From positions 930,001 through 994,000 of the forward strand of contig CAVQVR010000021.1 of the NCBI GenBank assembly GCA_963717195.1: 64,000 bases of DNA, written 5' to 3'. Of this stretch, positions 18,250-24,851 are shown piece after piece (positions within the stretch are counted from its first letter, which is position 1; every line of letters begins with the position of its first letter). A model generated the notes under the pieces. The model searched no databases. It was not told the DNA's origin and saw nothing but the letters and a program-made list of their open reading frames with translations. The DNA is from JACDAE01 sp963717195. Lineage in GTDB: Bacteria > Chloroflexota > Ktedonobacteria > Ktedonobacterales > Ktedonobacteraceae. The translations under genes and the position numbers were made by a program.

Positions 18250-18463
18250 GCTTTTCTTTAGTATGCTGGCCTTCTATATCATACTAAAGAAAAGCAAGAA
18301 GAGGAGAATGGTCGAGTGGTGCTCTTGCTCTATGCAGGTGGATTTGTTACACTGTGGGAGTAGATTATCTGAGGGGAAGTGAGGCATGGAAGCGATATGG
18401 TAAGCTATATCATGCCCTCCTCTGGTGAACGAAAAATCATCAGACTGAAGCAAGGAGCATTTT

Positions 18464-18712
18464 ATGCGAGCAGTTGATGATAGCAGTCCCAGGTACGCGG
18501 CAGTGCTCCAGGTTTTATTGACCTGGAAGCAGTTACCTGAGAGCGATGTTACGCGTATGCTGCGTAATTACTATCTTATCACTGACGACTTTCGAGAGAT
18601 GGAAGATCAGGGCCTGCTGACGATGAGTTTTGTGGGAGATGAGTATATGATTATCCCTACTCTTGTAGGTCGTCTCTGGCTAGAACAATATAACAGCGAG
18701 GAGAAAAAATAA
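18464..18712 (+). CDS. Small hypothetical protein, 82 residues, upstream of the rhodanese
   Basis: The ATG follows AAGGAG with ideal spacing. The stop TAA overlaps the rhodanese ATG (TAATG), so the two are translationally coupled. The composition (LTWKQLPESDVTRMLRNYY, EMEDQGLLTMSF) suggests a helical fold like a compact winged helix, but no family was recognised. It probably works with the rhodanese. Confidence 0.75.
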   Translation: MRAVDDSSPRYAAVLQVLLTWKQLPESDVTRMLRNYYLITDDFREMEDQGLLTMSFVGDEYMIIPTLVGRLWLEQYNSEEKK

Positions 18713-19065
18713 TGGCATTTGACGATGAAGACGAGAAGTTACCGTACGCTACCATTGGAACCGACGAAGCCAAAAATATGATTGAAGCTGGTACACGCGT
18801 AATCGATGTACGACAGCCCGATGAGTGGAATTGGGGTCATATCGCGGAGGCCGAACTGATACCACTGGATGGGATCTACGTGTTTGGCCAGGCATTAAAA
18901 GAGCTAAACCTACCTGCCGACGAAGATGTAATTTTTGTCTGTGCATCCGGACAAAGGAGCAGTGTCGCCTCCGAAATTGCACTGGTGACTGGATTGAATA
19001 AGGTATATAACCTGGCGAATGGAATGAATGGCTGGTTGAACAGGCGCTATCCTGTAGAACGTTAG
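18712..19065 (+). CDS. Rhodanese-like sulfurtransferase domain protein
   Basis: 117 residues, a single rhodanese domain: VIDVRQPDEWNWGHI, AELIPLD, and the active-site loop CASGQRS with the catalytic Cys, ending NLANGMNGWLNR. Family knowledge: such proteins carry a persulfide on the Cys and pass sulfur, or act in cyanide/thiosulfate metabolism. It is coupled to the upstream small gene through TAATG. fabI follows after a MITE insertion. Confidence 0.93.
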   Translation: MAFDDEDEKLPYATIGTDEAKNMIEAGTRVIDVRQPDEWNWGHIAEAELIPLDGIYVFGQALKELNLPADEDVIFVCASGQRSSVASEIALVTGLNKVYNLANGMNGWLNRRYPVER

Positions 19066-19135
19066 AAAGCAATCAGCTGAACCTGTAGCCTTCCAGAGTT
19101 GGACAGGCTATAGGCGCGGCCATTAATATTATTTC

Positions 19136-19292
19136 GTAACTCTTCAGTAGGGGCCTGACTCCTCAGCGCCTCTGGCGCTTCGTAAGCCGTTTGGTGTGGA
19201 CGGTGGGATTGGCGGCCCCAGGCCGCCAATCCCACCGTCCACACCAAACCTGGGCGAGCCATCGCAGGTGGCGAGCAGACCTGAAGAGTTAC
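19136..19292. mobile_element. MITE copy 2 with 8-bp target duplication
   Basis: 157 bp with perfect 12-bp terminal inverted repeats GTAACTCTTCAG / CTGAAGAGTTAC. The flanking ATTATTTC at 19128-19135 is repeated at 19293-19300. The body is about 90 percent the same as copy 1, including the long central stem around GGCGGCCCCAGGCCGCC. It ends 31 bp before the fabI ATG and so lies in the fabI leader or promoter region. Confidence 0.88.
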
Positions 19293-19323
19293 ATTATTTC
19301 TATGATACGAGAGGAGATACTGT

Positions 19324-20097
19324 ATGCCTTTATTAGAAGGAAAAAAAGCCTTTGTTTTTGGTGTTGCCAACCATCGCTCTATCGCCTGGGCTATCGCGCA
19401 GGCGCTGGCGGGTGAAGGTGCTCAGTTGGCTTTTGCATATCAGGAGCGTATGGAGAAATATGTTCGTGATCTGGCAGAGAAGATTCCCGGAACTGCGGTG
19501 ATACCATGCGACGTACAACAAGACGACCAGTTGGATAGCGCATTTGCCCAGGCTGGCGAGTTCTTTGGCGGTGAGCTTGATATCCTCATTCACTCTGTCG
19601 CGTTCGCACCTCCCAGTGAGCTGGAAAATCCGTTTGTGGAAACAACACGTGCTGGCTTTCATACCGCTCTGGATATCAGCGCTTATTCGCTGGTTGCGAT
19701 GGCGCGTAGGGCAGCTCCACTTATGAAGGCGCGTGGAGGTGGTAGTATTCTCACGCTGACATATATGGCGAGTGAGCGTGTAATGCCCAAATACAATGTT
19801 ATGGCGGTTGCTAAGGCAGCTCTGGAATGCAGTGTGCGCTATCTGGCCTTTGAGCTAGGTGAACATAACATCCGCGTGAATGCCATCTCTGCTGGTCCGC
19901 TCAATACGTTGGCTGCGCGTGGAGTCTCCGGGTTTACGGCTTTCCGGGAACAGATGGGGCATGCTGCACCGCTACGTCGTAACATTGAGCAGAGCGAAGT
20001 TGGTGATGTTGCACTTTTCCTATCCAGCAATTATGCGCGTGCCATCACGGGCGAGATCATGTTCGTGGATGCAGGTTATAACATTATGGGAGCTTAG
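19324..20097 (+). CDS. fabI: Enoyl-[acyl-carrier-protein] reductase (FabI)
   Basis: Reduces trans-2-enoyl-ACP with NAD(P)H, the last step of the fatty-acid elongation cycle. 257 residues of the divergent short-chain dehydrogenase type: N-terminal GVANHRSIAWAIA, the IHSVAFAP loop, catalytic Tyr and Lys in YNVMAVAK (Tyr-x6-Lys), then RVNAISAGP and FVDAGYNIMG at the C-terminus. A GAGGAGA ribosome site precedes the ATG. The stop codon lies inside a 72-bp perfect palindrome containing a parS-like core. A MITE sits just upstream. Confidence 0.96.
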   Translation: MPLLEGKKAFVFGVANHRSIAWAIAQALAGEGAQLAFAYQERMEKYVRDLAEKIPGTAVIPCDVQQDDQLDSAFAQAGEFFGGELDILIHSVAFAPPSELENPFVETTRAGFHTALDISAYSLVAMARRAAPLMKARGGGSILTLTYMASERVMPKYNVMAVAKAALECSVRYLAFELGEHNIRVNAISAGPLNTLAARGVSGFTAFREQMGHAAPLRRNIEQSEVGDVALFLSSNYARAITGEIMFVDAGYNIMGA

Positions 20098-20165
20098 ACC
20101 ACCACTGAAAAAAGGATCCAACGTTTCACGTGAAACGTTGGATCCTTTTTTCAGTGGTGGTCTAA
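20094..20165. terminator. 72-bp perfect palindrome: fabI terminator with an embedded parS-like core
   Basis: From TTAGACCACCACTGAAAAAA to its exact complement, 36 bp per arm with no loop bases, centred at 20129/20130. It includes the fabI stop codon. The arms carry A6 and T6 runs, so it can serve as a terminator on either strand. The centre reads CGTTTCACGTGAAACG, which matches the 14-bp parS core GTTTCACGTGAAAC. Confidence 0.8.
20122..20137. promoter_or_regulatory. parS: parS-like site 3 within the palindrome
   Basis: CGTTTCACGTGAAACG. It differs from sites 1 and 2 only in the outermost pair (C/G instead of T/A). It is the third such site in 4.8 kb. Confidence 0.7.
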
Positions 20166-20257
20166 TAGGAAGTTTGTTGAGGAGAAGGGATAGCTCCTGC
20201 CTTTTTATTGGCGAGGATGCCCTTACACATCCTCACCTAAATGACTCAAACCCTGTT

Positions 20258-21565
20258 CTATGGTGTCAGCCAATTCATGGCTCTTGGAAACATAGTAGTC
20301 AGGCGTACATTGGGAGCTCCAATCAATTGCATCAACAAACGCTCTGATCCTATGGCGAAGCCGCCGTGGGGAGGCATACCATACTTGAACGCTTCCAGAT
20401 AGGACGCGAAGGGTTCTAGAGGCAACTGTGCCTTCTCAAGAGCCGTTATATAATCCTCGTAACGATGCAGGCGCTGGCCTCCTGTTACCAGTTCAGTGCC
20501 CCGAAAGAGCAGGTCAAACGAATTTGAATACTCAGGTCTGGCGGGATCAGGATGTGTATAGAATGGACGCTTGCGCATAGGATAGCCGGTGACATATAAG
20601 AAGTCACTGGCGAACTCTCGTTGTGCCCACTCACCGAGCCAACGCTCGTCCTGAGGTGAGAGATCCGGCTCGCCACGCACATCCACACCATGCAGTTTGA
20701 GAATCAACTCCTGGGCATCGGAAAAATGAATATGTGGTATCTGAGCTGGCACGTCAGGTATCTGTACCTGTAGCAATGCCAGTTCGGCGCTATAATGCTC
20801 ATAGAATGTGTACAGGATATTGGCAATAACGTCCCGCAGTAGTGCCATGATCGTAAAATGATTCTCGATAAAGCCCATTTCTACGTCCAGGCTTATATAT
20901 TCATTGAGGTGGCGTGTTGTGTCATGAGATTCGGCTCGGAAGACGGGCCCAATCTCGAAAACACGTTCAAAGACGCCGACCATGATCTGCTTGTAGAATT
21001 GCGGACTTTGTGCCAGATAGGCAGGCTGACCAAAGTAATCAAGCTTGAACGTGTTAGCTCCGCTCTCAGTAGCGGCTGCAACTATCTTGGGCGTCTGTAT
21101 CTCTGTAAAGCCTCGTGCAGTTAACGTAGTGCGGAAACTTCCCAGCATTCCAGCAGCCAGGCGAAAGATAGCGCGACGAGCTGGATGGCGGTTCATCACA
21201 ACGGCCTGATCTAACAATGTACCTATATTTGCCGAGATCTTGCGCTTGTTGAGCGAGATGGGAGGTGCCTCTTCCACAGGTGAGATAACTTTGATGGAGA
21301 GATCGTGCAGTTCCACGCCTCCAGGTGCTTGCGCTTCACTTACGACAAGACCTTCTACAGCGATAACGCTCTCGACACTAAGTTTGCTCTCTATCAGGGG
21401 AGCGATCTCCTCCTCACGTTCGGCTACGGCCTGTATCAACCCCCAGCCGTCGCGGATAACGAGAAAATTGAGTCCTCCCAGTTGACGTAGCGAATGTAGC
21501 CAACCTGCCACACGCACACGTTCGCCAATATGTGCTTTGACTTGTAGAGTAAGGGTACGTTCCAT
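20258..21565 (-). CDS. aspS: Aspartyl-tRNA synthetase, archaeal/non-discriminating type
   Basis: Class II synthetase of 435 residues. It has an N-terminal OB fold (RVRVAGWLHSLRQLGGLNF), motif 2 with FRAESHDTTRHLNE, and motif 3 in GSERLLMQLIG followed by the terminal LTP. PKIVAAATESGANTF, AQSPQFYKQ, FYTHPDPARPEYSNSFD and YGMPPHGG are the pattern of archaeal-type AspRS rather than bacterial AsnRS or the 590-residue bacterial AspRS. This type often charges both tRNA-Asp and tRNA-Asn. The start at 21565 follows AAAGGAG; longer upstream reading frames run through the T-box leader and are not coding. Annotation as AsnRS is the main alternative. Confidence 0.85.
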   Translation of the reverse strand: MERTLTLQVKAHIGERVRVAGWLHSLRQLGGLNFLVIRDGWGLIQAVAEREEEIAPLIESKLSVESVIAVEGLVVSEAQAPGGVELHDLSIKVISPVEEAPPISLNKRKISANIGTLLDQAVVMNRHPARRAIFRLAAGMLGSFRTTLTARGFTEIQTPKIVAAATESGANTFKLDYFGQPAYLAQSPQFYKQIMVGVFERVFEIGPVFRAESHDTTRHLNEYISLDVEMGFIENHFTIMALLRDVIANILYTFYEHYSAELALLQVQIPDVPAQIPHIHFSDAQELILKLHGVDVRGEPDLSPQDERWLGEWAQREFASDFLYVTGYPMRKRPFYTHPDPARPEYSNSFDLLFRGTELVTGGQRLHRYEDYITALEKAQLPLEPFASYLEAFKYGMPPHGGFAIGSERLLMQLIGAPNVRLTTMFPRAMNWLTP

Positions 21566-21584
21566 AAAAAACTCCTTTGCGCAG

Positions 21585-21900
21585 CACAATAAAAAACCCT
21601 CATCCTCTTTTTGGAGGACGAGGGCGTTATTATGCCTGTCGTGGTACCACCACCATTTATCTCTGCTGTACACAGAGACCTTTGTCGGTTCTTCTCTCTC
21701 TGTTCTGTTCATGAGGGGTAAACCGTCGCATGATAACGGATGCGTTCCGAAAGCCTGCTACTGGAACTCTTATGTGGAGTTTGTTCACTGCCTGGCTCGG
21801 GGTGTCATCGAGTAGTTCCGATGGCGACGCTTGCAGCAGGTGCCTCGCTCTCTGTACAGTCGGCAGGGCTACTCGGTATGTCCCTTTCATAGCCTTTTGA
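21585..21900 (-). promoter_or_regulatory. T-box riboswitch leader of the AspRS gene
   Basis: The minus strand carries the hallmark T-box sequence TGGTGGTACCACG at about 21642-21654. A terminator stem follows (CCCTCGTCCTC, loop, GAGGATGAGGG, then six T). Upstream is about 240 nt of structured leader including the GAGCGAGGCA and TTTCGGAACGCATCC regions. T-boxes bind uncharged tRNA and let transcription through when aminoacylation is low. Two triplets are possible specifiers: AAC (Asn) at 21785-21783 in GTGAACA, and GAC (Asp) in GATGACA. AAC would fit a non-discriminating AspRS, but I could not fold Stem I well enough to decide. Confidence 0.85.
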
Positions 21901-21916
21901 ATATCTCTTAATATTG

Positions 21917-21945
21917 ACTATAGCATAGTAGTGGTGAAATGTCAA
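21917..21945 (-). promoter_or_regulatory. Sigma-70 promoter of the T-box/AspRS transcript
   Basis: On the minus strand: -35 TTGACA at 21945-21940, a 17-bp spacer, -10 TATAGT at 21922-21917. It is immediately upstream of the T-box leader. Confidence 0.75.
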
Positions 21946-21974
21946 AAAACATTTTTATGTAGGGCCGTCCTACA

Positions 21975-22499
21975 TTATGAAAGCCTGCCTGATAAAACAA
22001 GCTGCAAGCTTTCATTTGAGTGTATGACAGGTTCCTCATCCCGTCGCCTACGATACTTCAGGTAATCATTCAGGATACGTTGAGAATGTGCGCTAAGTAA
22101 CGGGCGAAGTTCTTTCTCATGTATCCAACGTGGATGCCCTTCAACATTCATATGTAGGGCACCGCTGACGATCTCAGCATGGTAAACAAAGCTAATCGTA
22201 CTCATATTGGTTATTTTGTCACTTATACATGGATAATAACCAATCAGATCATCCGCACGCATAATCAGTCCGGTTTCTTCCCTTCCTTCTCGTTCGGCAG
22301 TCTGTTGCGGCGTTTCACGCCAGTTCATGAAGCCACCTGGGAAGACAATCCGCTTATGTGGCAATTCAACCACAAGATAATAATTTTGACTTTCAACAAT
22401 CACACAGGCGCTACCAAATGGCGGTAATTTTCCGCCCAGTAGCTTATTGAACAGATTGAAGAAAATGCTGACACACTTTTTTAGCAGGTCGTATAACAT
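21975..22499 (-). CDS. Nudix hydrolase
   Basis: 174 residues. The Nudix box is intact: G-x5-E-x7-REGREETGL within GGFMNWRETPQQTAEREG. Such enzymes cleave nucleoside diphosphates linked to another group, coordinating Mg2+ through the box glutamates. The N-terminal 25 residues are amphipathic and hydrophobic (LLKKCVSIFFNLFNKLLGG), which may indicate membrane association. The preceding SACVIVESQNYYLVVELP is the first strand pair of the fold. Substrate unknown. It is transcribed separately from AspRS, whose promoter lies just downstream of this gene's stop. Confidence 0.9.
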   Translation of the reverse strand: MLYDLLKKCVSIFFNLFNKLLGGKLPPFGSACVIVESQNYYLVVELPHKRIVFPGGFMNWRETPQQTAEREGREETGLIMRADDLIGYYPCISDKITNMSTISFVYHAEIVSGALHMNVEGHPRWIHEKELRPLLSAHSQRILNDYLKYRRRRDEEPVIHSNESLQLVLSGRLS

Positions 22500-22700
22500 G
22501 GGATAACCCCTTTACCTCTATTTATAGCCCACCGAAATCTTTGTTCAGAAATGGCAGTTTACATAACTAAATCGGTAATTTTATTATTTTCAGTAGGTGT
22601 GGTTCTATAAGCTTTGCTCTGATACTAATGATACCAGTTCTTTGTCATATTTTTATGAAGTATGTGTCTTAATTTTGTCGTAAATATCAGGAGATTAAGA

Positions 22701-22862
22701 ATGCCTGACCTTATTCCTCTAGCAATAGGGCAAGTGAAGCTGATAAAAGATGCTGTCACGCTACATAATCTAACGCTCAAATTGCTAACAGCAAAGACTT
22801 ATGAAGAGGCGAGATCGATACTTACCTCGGCCCCCAACAGAGCAGAAGTAAGCGAGAAATAA
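22701..22862 (+). CDS. Small hypothetical protein, 53 residues
   Basis: ATG at 22701 with AGGAGA ten bases upstream. The product is helical, with no Cys cluster, signal or membrane segment (IPLAIGQVKLIKDAVTLHN, AKTYEEARSIL). It stands alone between the Nudix gene and the PrsW-like gene, divergent from the former and convergent with the latter. A longer reading from 22662 lacks a ribosome site. No family recognised. Confidence 0.55.
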   Translation: MPDLIPLAIGQVKLIKDAVTLHNLTLKLLTAKTYEEARSILTSAPNRAEVSEK

Positions 22863-22885
22863 GGGCTACGGGCGTAAGTCAAAAC

Positions 22886-24685
22886 TTATGCCCGTGCTAT
22901 AGCAGGTTCACGTGAAGGTTCATCTGTCTTTGGTTGAGCAGGTGAAGTGCTAGAACGCACTTTTTTTGTCATGTAGAGGAAGAACGTCAACATCAGTATT
23001 GCTAGCGCACCATAGACCAGCATGATAGCCGGGAATGAAAGTGGACCAAGCGGTACAACGCCGTTATTCAGGTAGGGACCAATTGGTGCAGGCAACAGTT
23101 GCAGGCCAAATGAACCATTCCAGATTGCATGTTGTAATACGGCGTAGCCCCAGCAGCCGAGCGGTATCAGGAAGCGATGTCGCGTCTCTTTAGGATGCGT
23201 CAGGTAGTACCAGCCGAGGGAGACCATTGCTGCCCCGAAACCATGTAACAAGCCGGAACTAGTGCGCTCGATAGCTGTACTCAGCCAGTCATTGTAACCC
23301 ATACCCATATACCCGGTTGTCTCGATCAGATTGAAACCAGTTCCGCAGGCCAGACCCAGAATGAAAGCTTCGCCTGCGCTACGTATGCGACCAATCATGA
23401 TCACGACAGCCAGTGGTTTGACTCCTTCTTCGACCAGCGGAGCGACGACCGAGACGAGAAGAAACAAGAAGAGTATCGACTTCGGATCCTGTGGAATTTG
23501 CTGATCAGGATTATCCAGCGAGACGCTTACACCCAGGCTTTTTTGCAAAACAAGTGTCAGAACGAGTTCAAAGATGAGTGCCAACAGAATAGCAAGCGTT
23601 GCTCCGCTGACAAGAGCCACGGTAAAACGTCGCCAGGTTGTGGGCCAATGAGCTTCCCTTGGGAAATGTACCCGGCGTACACCAAGCGCCACAATTGTCA
23701 GGGAAGGCAGAATACCAGCTAACGAAATCATAAAAATCGTCAAAGGTTCATTTGTGACAGCCTGTCCGTGAGCACGCATTGCTGCCGCGATAAGAAGAAC
23801 TCCCAGGTAGAGGACAAAGGAGATCCAGAACCACGGCAATTTGAACTCTGCTGAAGGCTTCTTTAAGAAGAGTGAGCGTAAGCTATGATAGAATACGCAG
23901 CCTCCGCCAATAAGACCAGCAGCCGCAAAAGCAACAAACTCTACTACTCCGCCGAATCTCTGCCCTGCTCCCAGGGTCGATGTTGTAGGTAGAACCGCGA
24001 TTATCAGAAGAAACAATGTGCTGACAATACCGGAGAGTAACACCAGAATTGAGCCAACAAACGAGGTAATCGACATACCAAGCAGATAACCATCACGCTT
24101 TGGCTGTGTTGGCCACTGATAATGATAGGGATACCCGTATGGTTGGTAGCCATAGGGGTATCCGTATCCGGGATAGTTGTAGTAAGGTGGTGGATACGGT
24201 GGCTGAGCTCCTGCATAATTGCTTTGTCCATAAGAAGGATGCCCTGGATATCCTGCATAATTCTGAGTACCGGGATAAGGTGGGTATGGAGCATATGGGT
24301 AGTATGGCGGATATGGATTACCATTGTTTTGCGGCTGTGAAGCCATTGGATATGGATTGCCCTGTCCTTGTTGTGCTGGTGGTTGATAGGGTTGATATGC
24401 TGGACGAAAGTTAGGTGCCTCTGATGGATGCACAACAAGGTTGCCAGTCACATGCTCACGGTAGGCAGGTTCCTGTTCCTGATACGCATCTGCTTTTTGA
24501 GGAGCGGAGACTGTACGCAAGGGTTGTGTCTGATCATCGTCATTTGACATGTCTGCTTTGCCATCACCGGAAGAACCGAGAAATGTATCTGCACCTTTAT
24601 GGGGAACAAATTGCGTTTTCATAGGAAATGAGCGATTTCTCGGGGTATCAGGATCGGGCACTGGTCCTATATATTCGGAGCCCAC
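22886..24685 (-). CDS. PrsW-family intramembrane metalloprotease with Pro/Tyr-rich N-terminus
   Basis: Up to 599 residues. Residues 90-195 are a low-complexity Pro-Tyr-Gly-Gln region (repeated PYPP, YGYPYGYQPYG). From about 200 there are roughly nine hydrophobic segments. The PrsW (M82) signatures appear in order: EEGVKP (Glu419-Glu420), FNLIETTGY (Glu455), SSGLLHGFGA (His481) and LQHAIWNGS (His519), the likely zinc and catalytic residues. Relatives cleave anti-sigma factors or act in stress signalling; the target here is unknown. The start is uncertain: GTG at 24685 with a weak AAGG, or ATG at 24622. Confidence 0.85.
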   Translation of the reverse strand: MGSEYIGPVPDPDTPRNRSFPMKTQFVPHKGADTFLGSSGDGKADMSNDDDQTQPLRTVSAPQKADAYQEQEPAYREHVTGNLVVHPSEAPNFRPAYQPYQPPAQQGQGNPYPMASQPQNNGNPYPPYYPYAPYPPYPGTQNYAGYPGHPSYGQSNYAGAQPPYPPPYYNYPGYGYPYGYQPYGYPYHYQWPTQPKRDGYLLGMSITSFVGSILVLLSGIVSTLFLLIIAVLPTTSTLGAGQRFGGVVEFVAFAAAGLIGGGCVFYHSLRSLFLKKPSAEFKLPWFWISFVLYLGVLLIAAAMRAHGQAVTNEPLTIFMISLAGILPSLTIVALGVRRVHFPREAHWPTTWRRFTVALVSGATLAILLALIFELVLTLVLQKSLGVSVSLDNPDQQIPQDPKSILFLFLLVSVVAPLVEEGVKPLAVVIMIGRIRSAGEAFILGLACGTGFNLIETTGYMGMGYNDWLSTAIERTSSGLLHGFGAAMVSLGWYYLTHPKETRHRFLIPLGCWGYAVLQHAIWNGSFGLQLLPAPIGPYLNNGVVPLGPLSFPAIMLVYGALAILMLTFFLYMTKKVRSSTSPAQPKTDEPSREPAIARA

Positions 24686-24805
24686 GATTTCAAGCCTTTT
24701 CTATATTTATATACTGTAAACTGACCATCAAGGGATATACGAGTGGGTCAAAGTAAAGGTTTCTTACCAAGTATAACGATATATTGATGAAGTGTCAAAA
24801 TTGTG

Positions 24806-24851
24806 AAAAAGTAGGGTTGTCCCTCTTGCAAGAGGGACAACCCTACTTTTT
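24806..24851. terminator. 46-bp perfect palindromic terminator after dnaE
   Basis: AAAAAGTAGGGTTGTCCCTC and its exact complement, 23 bp per arm with no unpaired loop in the DNA, ending in T5. It begins right after the dnaE stop codon (minus) and also follows the direction of neighbouring transcripts, so it may work both ways. Its GTAGGG end resembles the dispersed GTAGGGG palindromes. Confidence 0.85.

Noticed and set aside
21657..21890. Short reading frames within the AspRS leader
   Set aside because: They lie in the T-box RNA and lack ribosome sites.
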